Positions 7,640 to 14,288 of a DNA stretch of 14,409 nt are shown piece by piece. The translations under genes were made by a program, and so were the position numbers. The notes beneath the pieces are model-generated. The model was not told the DNA's origin, did no database searches, and was given only the letters and a program-made list of their open reading frames with translations. Origin of the DNA: Pelobacter sp. UBA6093. GTDB taxonomy: Bacteria; Desulfobacterota; Desulfuromonadia; Desulfuromonadales; Syntrophotaleaceae. Numbering within the stretch: position 1 is the first letter of the stretch; each line of letters starts with the position of its first letter. Location of the stretch: contig DIWZ01000042.1 of NCBI GenBank assembly GCA_002435955.1, forward strand, positions 52,161 through 66,569. Reading direction: 5' to 3'.

Positions 7640-7739
7640 GTCTGTACATTTGTGCCCAGGAGATTTAAACTTCGGGCTGTCAATTGGCAGTTGTCAGGGG
7701 CGGAAAATATCCAAATTTAATTTTATCGGGAGGGACAGC

Positions 7740-8105
7740 ATGGACATCACCAATACCATCGCGCAATTGAAGCAGGAACCGGGCTTTACCGAAAATGTCG
7801 GCATGATGCTGGTGCACAACGGTGTGGTCCGCGGCTGGTCGCGTGGCGACCGCAAATCGGTGTCGAATATAACAGTCAAAGTAGATCACGCACGCGTAGA
7901 GGCCCTGCGACAGGAATATGAGAAAAAGCCGGGGATCTTCCGGGTGATTGTCGAGACCTGCGAGGGGACCCTTAAGCCCGGTGACGATTTGCTGTTCATT
8001 GTCGTAGCCGGGGCCTTGCGAGAGGATGTCAAGCCGGTGCTGGCTGAACTCCTTGACCGGGTCAAGGACGAAGCCGTAACCAAGTCGGAAGCCAAGATCG
8101 GGTAG
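7740..8105 (+). CDS. MoaE-like protein (molybdopterin synthase large-subunit family)
   Basis: A 121-residue soluble protein. The pattern HNGVVRGWSR (27-36), then PGI (64-66), EGTLKPGDDLLFIVVAG (75-91) and a C-terminal DRVKDEAVTKSE (106-117) follows the MoaE layout: VR near the N-terminus, an HRxGxLxxGExxVxV-type strand, and the two lysines of the KxxxPIWKKE tail, here K109 and K115. MoaE is the catalytic subunit that adds dithiolene sulfur from MoaD to precursor Z. This protein is shorter than E. coli MoaE (about 150) and lacks the tryptophan and the histidine of the usual motifs, so a divergent or non-molybdopterin role is possible. The ATG at 7740 has gggaggg (7728-7734) before it. It follows trxB by 100 bp with no visible terminator. 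No moaD or other Moco gene is in the window. Confidence 0.65.
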   Translation: MDITNTIAQLKQEPGFTENVGMMLVHNGVVRGWSRGDRKSVSNITVKVDHARVEALRQEYEKKPGIFRVIVETCEGTLKPGDDLLFIVVAGALREDVKPVLAELLDRVKDEAVTKSEAKIG

Positions 8106-8152
8106 ACTTTAAGAGTGCTGAGTGCTGTTAAAATGGTATACGTCATTGTTAT

Positions 8153-8171
8153 GGGCGGCTCCCCGCCGCCC
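8153..8171. terminator. GC hairpin between convergent genes
   Basis: gggcggc (8153-8159) pairs with gccgccc (8165-8171) around a 5-base loop. It sits directly beside the sucB stop codon (8172-8174) and 47 bp after the moaE-like stop. T-tracts on both sides are weak, so it may act as a modest bidirectional terminator or mRNA 3' end stabiliser. Confidence 0.45.
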
Positions 8172-9281
8172 TTATTCCAGCAACAACTCCTCCGGTTCTT
8201 CCACCAGTTCCACCACCCGTTTTAAAAAGCTCACCGCTTCGCGCCCGTCGATCAACCGGTGATCGTAGCTCAGGGCCAGGTACATCATGGGACGGGCGAC
8301 GATTTGATCATCGCGCACCACGGCGCGCTGCTGAATGGCGTGCATGCCGAGGATGGCGCTCTGCGGAGGATTCAAAAGCGGGGTGCTGAGCAGCGAGCCG
8401 TAGACTCCGCCGTTGCTGATGGAGAAGGTGCCGCCTTGCAGATCGGCCAGTGTCAGCCGATGTTTGCGAGCCTTGTCCGCCAGTTCGGCAATCTGCTTTT
8501 CGATATCGGCGAAATGCAGACGGTCGGCGTCCCGCAGCACCGGAGCCACCAGACCCTGCTCGGTGGAGACGGCGATGCCGATATCGTAGAACTGCTGATA
8601 CACGATGGCGTCTTCTTCCAGGCGGGCGTTGATGACGGGGAATTCGCGCAAGGCTTCGATGCACGCTTTGACGAAGAACGACATCAGTCCGAGCTTGACG
8701 CCGTGACGCTCCAGAAATCGTTCCCCGTGGTGATTGCGCAATTCCATGATCCGCGATAGATCGGCTTGGTTGAAGGTGGTGGCCATGGCGGTCTGCTGGC
8801 GTGCCTCCAGCAGGCGCTTGGCAATGGTTCGACGCAAGGGCGAGAGGGGCTCGCGGCGGCTGAGACGCTCTTCAGAGGCAGCCTGCTGGTCATGGCCTTC
8901 TTCCGTGGGTGGAAACGGCGCTCCGGGTTGCGGTGGTTCGCCAACGGATTCCTCCGCTTTGGCAGCAGGTTCCTCCGCTTTGGCAGCAGGTTCCTCCGCT
9001 TTGGCAGCAGGCTCCTCCGCTTTGGCAGCGGGTTCCTCCGGTTTGGCAGCAGGTTCCTCCGCCAGGCTGGCGATAACCTCTCCAACGGGGACCGTTTCGC
9101 CTTCCTGGATCCGGATGCTGACGATCCCGTCGGTTTCAGCGAACAACTCCAGAGTGATTTTATCCGTTTCCAGCTCGCACAAAAGATCGTCTTTGCTCAC
9201 CTGCGCGCCGTCTTGGCAGTGCCATTTGGCCAACTTGGCCTCGATGATCGATTCGCCGATTTCAGGAATGCGGATGTCCAT
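8172..9281 (-). CDS. sucB: Dihydrolipoamide succinyltransferase (E2 of 2-oxoglutarate dehydrogenase)
   Basis: A 369-residue E2 that takes succinyl from E1 on a swinging lipoyl arm and passes it to CoA. The lipoyl domain (1-74) carries the lipoylated K41 in ETDKITLE. The catalytic domain starts near residue 142 (REPLSPLRRTIAKRLLEA) and contains the active-site YDHRLIDG with H341 and D345. The linker between them is five EEPAAKA-type repeats (75-109) plus a proline/glutamate-rich stretch to about 135. I find no peripheral subunit-binding domain, which in E. coli SucB lies there and binds E3; the protein is about 36 residues shorter than the 405 of E. coli. A gaggaa site supports the ATG at 9281. 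It follows sucA by 22 bp in one operon. Confidence 0.93.
   Translation of the reverse strand: MDIRIPEIGESIIEAKLAKWHCQDGAQVSKDDLLCELETDKITLELFAETDGIVSIRIQEGETVPVGEVIASLAEEPAAKPEEPAAKAEEPAAKAEEPAAKAEEPAAKAEESVGEPPQPGAPFPPTEEGHDQQAASEERLSRREPLSPLRRTIAKRLLEARQQTAMATTFNQADLSRIMELRNHHGERFLERHGVKLGLMSFFVKACIEALREFPVINARLEEDAIVYQQFYDIGIAVSTEQGLVAPVLRDADRLHFADIEKQIAELADKARKHRLTLADLQGGTFSISNGGVYGSLLSTPLLNPPQSAILGMHAIQQRAVVRDDQIVARPMMYLALSYDHRLIDGREAVSFLKRVVELVEEPEELLLE
8955..9059 (-). repeat. 21-bp in-frame tandem repeat in the sucB linker
   Basis: Five consecutive 21-bp units encode EEPAAKP and then EEPAAKA four times. The units are nearly identical at the DNA level, which points to recent slippage or unequal exchange. 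Gain or loss of a unit keeps the frame and would change only the length of the flexible lipoyl-arm linker. Confidence 0.9.
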
Positions 9282-9303
9282 GCTATCTTCCTCGCGTAGG
9301 TGT

Positions 9304-12024
9304 TCAGGCAGTTAATGCGGATGCCGGGGTGGTTTGCAGGGCTGATTCGATAATGCGCCGCTGATCTATTTTAAATTGCCGGTGGGATCCGCCGGCCGGG
9401 GCTGCTGCTTCCGGGCGCCCGCAATAATCTGGACATCGGCCCAGAATTCTAGCCAGAATCGGTGCGACAAAAGTCCAGGCACCCATGTTGCGCGGTTCTT
9501 CCTGGACCCAGAGCAGGCGCCGCGCCCCACCAAGGGGTTGCAGGATCTCGCTCAGCAGGTCCTCGCGGAGTGGATAGAGTTGCTCAATTCGAATGATCGC
9601 CACGTCGTCGCGCTGCTGTTTCTGACGCTCTTCCTGCAGTTCATGGTAGATCTTTCCGCAGCATAGCAGCACGCTGTCGATCCGTTCCGGCGTCTGCTGG
9701 TCAGGTATGATTTCGCAAAATTGCCCGCTGCTCAAGTCCGCTAAAGGGCTGCGGCAGCATGGGTGGCGCAGCAGGCTTTTGGGAGTGAATATGATCAGCG
9801 GCTTGCGGAAGGGCAGCTTTAGCTGGCGGCGCAGCAGATGGAAATACTGGGCCGGCGTGCTCGGTTGCGCGACCAGCAGGTTGTTGTCGGCGCAGCTTTG
9901 TAAAAAGCGTTCGATGCGGGCGCTGGAGTGCTCAGGGCCCTGGCCTTCGTAGCCGTGCGGCAGCAGCATGACCAGTCCGCTGACCCGATTCCATTTGCGC
10001 TGCCCGCTGGTAATGAACTGATCGATGATAACCTGCGCGCCATTGGCAAAATCTCCGAATTGCGCTTCCCACAGGGTCAGACCTTCGGGCCTCTCCAGAG
10101 AATAGCCGTATTCGAAGCCGAGGATGGCGGCTTCCGAGAGAGAGCTGTCGTAAGCACAGAAATCGGCAGGCTGGTTGCACAGGGCGGCCATCGGGACATA
10201 GCTTTCGCCGGTATGAATATCGACCTGTACCAGGTGTCGCTGGCTGAAGGTGCCGCGGCGGCAATCCTGCCCCGTCAGGCGGACACTGTGTCCCTCTTCG
10301 ATGAGGCTGGCGAAGGCGAGCGTCTCGGCAGTGGCCCAGTCCAGGTCGCCGCCGTCTTCCAGTACGGAAGCTTTGCGTTTGTCGAGCAGTGTGCGGATAC
10401 GCGGATCGGGCACGAAATCATCAGGCAGCCAGGCCAACTTTTCGGCCAAAGCTTGAAGGTTTTCCCGAGGCACCGCGGTATCGGGGGTGGCGGTTGAATA
10501 GTCGCGCTCGATGTGTTCCCATTTGCCGCGAAAGCCGCGATCCACAGGGTGCAGCCGGCGCTGCAAGGCCGCTGCCAGTTCCTCTTGAAGTTGCTCGGCT
10601 TGCTGCTGCATGCGGTTTTTATCCAGCCCCTCTGCCAGCAATTGATCGCGGTAGATTTCATGCACCGGCGGGCGTTGCTTGATGGCCTGGTACATGAGAG
10701 GCTGAGTGAAATAGGGTTCGTCTCCTTCGTTGTGACCCTGTCGGCGATAGCAGATGATCTCCAGCAGCACGTCCCGGCCGAAACGGTACCGATACTCGAG
10801 GGCCAGTTCCACCGCATGAATGGCAGCCTCAGGGTTCTCGCCATGCACGTGAAAGATGGGCACCATGAGCATTTTGGCTACATCGGTGGCGTACTGTGTC
10901 GAACGGGCGTCGGCCGGTACCGTGGTAAAGCCGATCTGATTGTTGACCACGATATGCAAAGTACCGCCGGTGCCGAAACCTTCGAGCTGCGAAAGGTTGA
11001 GGGTTTCGGACACCATCCCCTGGCCGGAAAATGCCGCGTCGCCGTGGATCAATATCGGCAGCACCCGTTTGGAGCCGTCGCTGCCGCAGGTATCCTGGCG
11101 GGCCCGGGATTTTCCCTCCACCACCGGGTTTACCGCTTCGAGGTGGCTGGGGTTTGAAGCCATGGTCATGTGCACGGTGCGGTCGTCCGGCAGGGTCAGA
11201 TCGGCGGAGAACCCCTTGTGGTACTTGACGTCTCCCTCACCTACAAAATGAAACTCGACGTTATCGGAGAACTCGGCAAAGATATTTTCCAGCGGTTTGG
11301 AGAAAATGTTGGCCAGCACGTTGAGACGCCCCCGGTGCGGCATGCCGAGCAGTATGTCTTGCGCCCCCAGTGATGCCGCCCGACGCACGGATCGTTCCAA
11401 TACCGGGATCAGCACCTCGCCACCCTCCAGGGAAAAACGCTTCTGACCCGGGAACTGGCGATGTAAAAACCGCTCGAACAACGCCCCCTGCTGCAACTTG
11501 CGCAGGATAGTATAACGGTCCTCGCTTGACAGCTTGGGCCGGTTGTTGGTGCTTTCCAGGCGTTCCTGCAACCACAGACGTTCTGTCGGTTCGACAATGT
11601 GCATGTATTCCACGCCGGTGGCGCCGCAGTAGGTTTCCTTGAGAGTCGCCAGGATGTCTCGAAGGGTTGCGCTCCCCTTATCGAAGCCCTTGGCGTGAAA
11701 AGCGCGGTCCAGATCAGCGGTCTCGAGGCCAAAGGTCGCCAAGGATAATAGCGGATGGTCGGTTTTGCAGGGGGATAGCGGGTCGGTGCAGGCCAACAGG
11801 TGGCCAAGCTCGCGGTAACGGCTTATGAGGGCGTCGACAGCGGACTGCTTGAGGCTGACTTCCGGTGTCAGACAGGCCAGGGGGGGCATCGGAACCGACT
11901 GCCGTCCGATGTCGAAACCGTCGAAAAAAGCCTGCCAGTCCGAAGGTACCTGGGCGGGATTCTCCTGCCATTGGCGGTACAGGGTTTCGATCCATTCCGG
12001 GCTGAGGTTGGCGAAAAACAGCAT
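9304..12024 (-). CDS. sucA: 2-oxoglutarate dehydrogenase E1 component
   Basis: A 906-residue thiamine-diphosphate enzyme that decarboxylates 2-oxoglutarate and succinylates the E2 lipoyl group; E. coli SucA has 933. The N-terminal peptide LSPEWIETLYRQWQENP corresponds to the E1o tail that contacts the E2 core. The thiamine-diphosphate motif runs from G328-D329 (GDAAFSGQG) to N361-N362 (VVNNQIGFTT). HRGRLNVLANIFSKPLE, GDVKYHKGFS and CYRRQGHNEGDEP are typical for the family, and the transketolase-like pyrimidine domain (around TAETLAFASLIEEG) and C-terminal domain are complete. The ATG at 12024 has a perfect aggaggg (12030-12036) on the minus strand; an upstream in-frame TTG at 12057 would put that site inside the gene. 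It forms an operon with sucB. E3 (lpd) is not in the window. Confidence 0.95.
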   Translation of the reverse strand: MLFFANLSPEWIETLYRQWQENPAQVPSDWQAFFDGFDIGRQSVPMPPLACLTPEVSLKQSAVDALISRYRELGHLLACTDPLSPCKTDHPLLSLATFGLETADLDRAFHAKGFDKGSATLRDILATLKETYCGATGVEYMHIVEPTERLWLQERLESTNNRPKLSSEDRYTILRKLQQGALFERFLHRQFPGQKRFSLEGGEVLIPVLERSVRRAASLGAQDILLGMPHRGRLNVLANIFSKPLENIFAEFSDNVEFHFVGEGDVKYHKGFSADLTLPDDRTVHMTMASNPSHLEAVNPVVEGKSRARQDTCGSDGSKRVLPILIHGDAAFSGQGMVSETLNLSQLEGFGTGGTLHIVVNNQIGFTTVPADARSTQYATDVAKMLMVPIFHVHGENPEAAIHAVELALEYRYRFGRDVLLEIICYRRQGHNEGDEPYFTQPLMYQAIKQRPPVHEIYRDQLLAEGLDKNRMQQQAEQLQEELAAALQRRLHPVDRGFRGKWEHIERDYSTATPDTAVPRENLQALAEKLAWLPDDFVPDPRIRTLLDKRKASVLEDGGDLDWATAETLAFASLIEEGHSVRLTGQDCRRGTFSQRHLVQVDIHTGESYVPMAALCNQPADFCAYDSSLSEAAILGFEYGYSLERPEGLTLWEAQFGDFANGAQVIIDQFITSGQRKWNRVSGLVMLLPHGYEGQGPEHSSARIERFLQSCADNNLLVAQPSTPAQYFHLLRRQLKLPFRKPLIIFTPKSLLRHPCCRSPLADLSSGQFCEIIPDQQTPERIDSVLLCCGKIYHELQEERQKQQRDDVAIIRIEQLYPLREDLLSEILQPLGGARRLLWVQEEPRNMGAWTFVAPILARILGRCPDYCGRPEAAAPAGGSHRQFKIDQRRIIESALQTTPASALTA

Positions 12025-12100
12025 TCTATCCCTCCTGTTATTACACCGAACCAGCAAGCCGTATCATGGGAAGGGCGGACATGCTGTCGATAGCCCCGTT

Positions 12101-12128
12101 ATTATAACAATTTGGGCGTATTGAGCAA
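12101..12128 (-). promoter_or_regulatory. Promoter of the sucAB operon
   Basis: On the minus strand TTGCTC (12128-12123) is 16 bases from a perfect TATAAT (12106-12101), which is preceded by TG one base away (extended -10). The start point would be near 12094, giving a leader of about 70 bases before the sucA ATG. No riboswitch-like structure is evident in that leader. Confidence 0.6.
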
Positions 12129-12184
12129 CGATTTCCCGTGACGACGTGCCCCATAATGAGAACCGCCAACAGTTGGAATCAGTG

Positions 12185-12316
12185 CTATTCGCCGGTCATG
12201 GCGTTGATGGCCTTGTCCAAAGAGGATTCCAGCCTGGCGGCGAAACGGATGGTCAGTACATATGGTGACTCCTCCCCTGGGTGGCGCTTGCAATGGAAAA
12301 AGCGAACCTCGGCTGC
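12185..12316 (-). pseudogene. Possible gene remnant: 43-codon open frame without start codon
   Basis: On the minus strand the frame ending in TAG at 12187-12185 reads as convincing protein: VRFFHCKRHPGEE, then YVLTIRFAARLESSLDKAIN and AMTGE. Codon choice is like that of the neighbouring genes (mostly G or C in third position). It opens directly after an in-frame TAG (12319-12317) with no ATG, GTG or TTG in between; upstream of that TAG the same frame is open back to an ATG at about 12369, but without a ribosome-binding site. I do not recognise the family. The C-terminal stub of a decayed gene is the simplest reading; chance is not excluded. Confidence 0.35.
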
Positions 12317-12498
12317 CTAATCTAGTGTCCATCCGGTAACTATGGGTGGACACAGTGCGGTTTTCATATGGGAAAAGGGCCGTTTCCGGATGAAGACTAA
12401 TCTAGCACCATTTGTCGCCGTTGAAAACGGCCAAATGATCCGCAAGCGGCATGTCTCCGGGCGCCGAAGGGTATTATCCTAAATCGGTCCGGATCTGT
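12317..12498. other. Intergenic spacer with stem-loops and direct repeats
   Basis: The 563-bp space between the sucA and kinase starts holds the sucAB promoter, the gene remnant and this structured stretch. Here ctaatctag occurs twice, 80 bp apart (12317-12325 and 12397-12405). Between them gtgtccatcc (12325-12334) pairs with gggtggacac (12344-12353) around a 9-base loop. Further on, gccgtt/aacggc forms a small hairpin (12417-12431). The arrangement could be the footprint of a lost mobile element, but no transposase sequence is seen. Confidence 0.4.
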
Positions 12499-12504
12499 TA
12501 TAAT
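12496..12504 (+). promoter_or_regulatory. Extended -10 promoter before the hybrid kinase-like gene
   Basis: TGTTATAAT gives a perfect TATAAT (12499-12504) with the TGn extension. No good -35 hexamer is found 16-18 bases upstream. Transcription would start near 12511, about 77 bases before the chosen start codon. Confidence 0.5.
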
Positions 12505-12587
12505 GAGAACATTGTCTGTTTCTGGTCGGGGTCCGCCATGGTGGCGTGTCCCCGAACGCAGCGGAAACCTCTACGCCGAGAGGCTGT

Positions 12588-13802
12588 ATGAACCCATCAG
12601 ATTGTCTGCCGGAAAACAAATCCCTGGACGACGAGAAAGACTCGGGGACCAACAAAGAGTCTGAACCGGCTCATTCGGCTATGAATGAATTTTTATCACT
12701 GCTCGGTCATGAGTTGCGCACGCCGCTGGCCGGTACCATGGGGATGCTGGAGCTGGTTCTGGCCGGCGATCTGGCCGCCGACCAACGCAGCGCGCTGGAG
12801 TTGGCAAATGCGTCGGCCAGAGCCATGTTGCGCCTGGTGGAAGATATGCACGACCTTGCCCGCATTGAAACGGGGCGGCTGGAACTGGAGAGCAGCCCTT
12901 TCGAGGTTCGGTCGTGGGTTGGCGACATGGTGCCGAAAGTCGCCGGCTCCGCAGACGTAGAAATTTTGGTCGAGATCGATGCGCGGATGCCGCAGATCCT
13001 GATCGGCGACGGGGATCGCATCGCCCACCTGATCACAGATCTGGTGGGGTTGTTTCTCAAGAGCAGAAGGTGCGAGAAGCTCTTGCTGCGCTTTGCTCTG
13101 GAAACTCAAGGGAACGGCAGTTGCCTGCTGGTGACGGTGGCACAGCCGGGGGAGATACTCGCAGATAGTGAGCGAAAAGATCTTTTGCGGTCCTGTGGCC
13201 ATTCACCCCTCATCCCCCTGCTTTCGTTCCGTCAGGTGGGTATCAAACAGGCCGTGGTCTGCAACCTTGCCGCCGCCTTGGGCGGCGCTCTGTGGCCGGC
13301 ACAAGGCTCTGGCGACCAAAATTTACAGGCGCTGGCCGTTCCTGTTCAATTGTCGGAGAATTACGACAAGGCCGGCGTCGAGCCGCGCGTTGCCGAAGAT
13401 GTGCTTTACAACCAGCGCGACCCATCCGAATCGCATATTCTGCTGGTGGAAGATGACGACGCCATTCGCAGGCTGGTCGAACTGATCCTGCAGCAGCGTG
13501 GTTGGCAGATTACTCCCGTGGTCGATGGGCTGCAGGCGCTTGAATCCATTCAAAAAAGCCATTTTGATCTGGTGCTGATGGATATCCGCATGCCGCGCCT
13601 CGACGGTCTCGAAGCCACCCGCAGAATCCGTCGCCGTGAACAAACCCTCGGCATCCAGCCGCTGCCGATTATCGGCATGACCGCCCATGCCGCCGTGCAG
13701 GATCGCATCATGTGCCTGGAGGCAGGGATGAACGATCATCTGAGCAAACCCATCGCCTCGAATCGGCTTTACTCCATGATCGAAAAATACCTTGCCCGTT
13801 AA
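12588..13802 (+). CDS. Soluble hybrid histidine kinase-like protein with degenerate ATPase domain and receiver
   Basis: A 404-residue cytoplasmic two-component protein with no membrane segment or sensor domain. A dimerisation/histidine-phosphotransfer domain (about 30-100) carries the H-box LLGHELRTPLAG with H41. The following region (about 125-255) has the length of an ATP-binding domain, but the N-box asparagines, the DxGxG G1 box and the GxGLGL G2 box are all missing: the N-box position reads HLITDLVGLFLKS, and the G2 position reads FRQVGIKQAVVCNLAAALGG. The C-terminal receiver (about 283-404) is intact: acidic E288-D289-D290, phosphoacceptor D332 in LMDIRMP, T365 and K387. The start is uncertain: ATG 12588 has a partial gagagg site; an upstream GTG at 12546 would add 14 residues. 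No cognate regulator gene is adjacent. Output is unknown. Confidence 0.85.
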   Translation: MNPSDCLPENKSLDDEKDSGTNKESEPAHSAMNEFLSLLGHELRTPLAGTMGMLELVLAGDLAADQRSALELANASARAMLRLVEDMHDLARIETGRLELESSPFEVRSWVGDMVPKVAGSADVEILVEIDARMPQILIGDGDRIAHLITDLVGLFLKSRRCEKLLLRFALETQGNGSCLLVTVAQPGEILADSERKDLLRSCGHSPLIPLLSFRQVGIKQAVVCNLAAALGGALWPAQGSGDQNLQALAVPVQLSENYDKAGVEPRVAEDVLYNQRDPSESHILLVEDDDAIRRLVELILQQRGWQITPVVDGLQALESIQKSHFDLVLMDIRMPRLDGLEATRRIRRREQTLGIQPLPIIGMTAHAAVQDRIMCLEAGMNDHLSKPIASNRLYSMIEKYLAR

Positions 13803-13971
13803 GCCGTCCAGGTCCCGTAACCAGCTGAATGCAGAGGTCTTTATCGCGGATCTGATAACCTGCTTCCCGGACCTTGCATGGGCCGTTCAGTGGCGGGTAA
13901 AAATTTCCTGAAGGGAAAATTCTCCGAATGGATTTTTTTTACTGCCTGGAAAAAACTATCCGAAAAAATAC

Positions 13972-13999
13972 TTGACATACACACGAACGTCAGTATAAT
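13972..13999 (+). promoter_or_regulatory. Consensus sigma-70 promoter of tRNA-Asn
   Basis: TTGACA (13972-13977) and TATAAT (13994-13999) are both perfect hexamers with a 16-base spacer. The start point near 14006 gives a 5' leader of about 45 bases before the mature tRNA. The strength fits a stable-RNA gene. Confidence 0.85.
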
Positions 14000-14052
14000 C
14001 CAGCCCATCGCTAGACGGGATTCCTATAAGAGAAACCCGGCAGTGATAATTT

Positions 14053-14128
14053 TCCCTGGTAGCTCAGTTGGTAGAGCAGGCGGCTGTTAACCGCCTTGTC
14101 GCAGGTTCGAGTCCTGCCCGGGGAGCCA
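14053..14128 (+). tRNA. tRNA-Asn (anticodon GTT)
   Basis: A 76-base cloverleaf. The acceptor stem tccctgg pairs with ccgggga (one G-T). The D arm is gctc-agttggta-gagc. The anticodon stem ggcgg/ccgcc holds the loop ctGTTaa, with the anticodon at 14086-14088. The T arm is gcagg-ttcgagt-cctgc. The discriminator base is G, and the CCA end is encoded (14126-14128). It is a single tRNA gene with its own promoter and terminator. The 3' end shows no integrated element within the window. Confidence 0.97.
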
Positions 14129-14136
14129 AAAATTCA

Positions 14137-14175
14137 AGGGATTGGCGAGTTGATCGCTAATCCCTTTTTGTTTTT
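14137..14175 (+). terminator. Rho-independent terminator of the tRNA gene
   Basis: agggattggcga (14137-14148) pairs with tcgctaatccct (14154-14165), 12 bp with one G-T wobble, around a 5-base loop. It is followed directly by ttttgttttt. It starts 9 bases after the tRNA CCA end. Confidence 0.9.
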
Positions 14176-14288
14176 CCGCTGTTTTCTCCCCGTTCTCCCC
14201 CACTTTCAAGTCTGATCCCAAGCGTCAAGAGTTCGAAGCTCGTTCACGGAGGGGAGTCCCTCAACCGGGCTTTAGAAAAATGTTGACA

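Noticed and set aside
7467..7739. Upstream extension of the MoaE-like frame into trxB
   Set aside because: The frame is open by chance through the trxB end. The ATG at 7740 has a strong ribosome-binding site and the family similarity begins there.
9928..11157. Plus-strand frames opposite sucA
   Set aside because: They are shadows of sucA, whose product is unambiguous along its whole length.
12025..12094. Riboswitch in the sucA leader (for example a thiamine-pyrophosphate element)
   Set aside because: The leader is only about 70 bases and shows none of the conserved core motifs.
12102..12353. 83-codon minus-strand frame upstream of sucA
   Set aside because: Its translation is rich in Arg/His/Gly with no protein-like pattern, it overlaps the sucAB promoter, and the alternative frame at 12185-12316 looks far more like real coding sequence.
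12185..12369. Pyrrolysine-type read-through of the TAG at 12319-12317
   Set aside because: The upstream part (MKTALCPP...) includes the stem-loop sequence and lacks a ribosome-binding site; nothing in the window supports amber recoding.
13878..14090. 70-codon frame running into the tRNA
   Set aside because: It covers the tRNA promoter and half of the tRNA-Asn gene, and has no ribosome-binding site or homology that I recognise.
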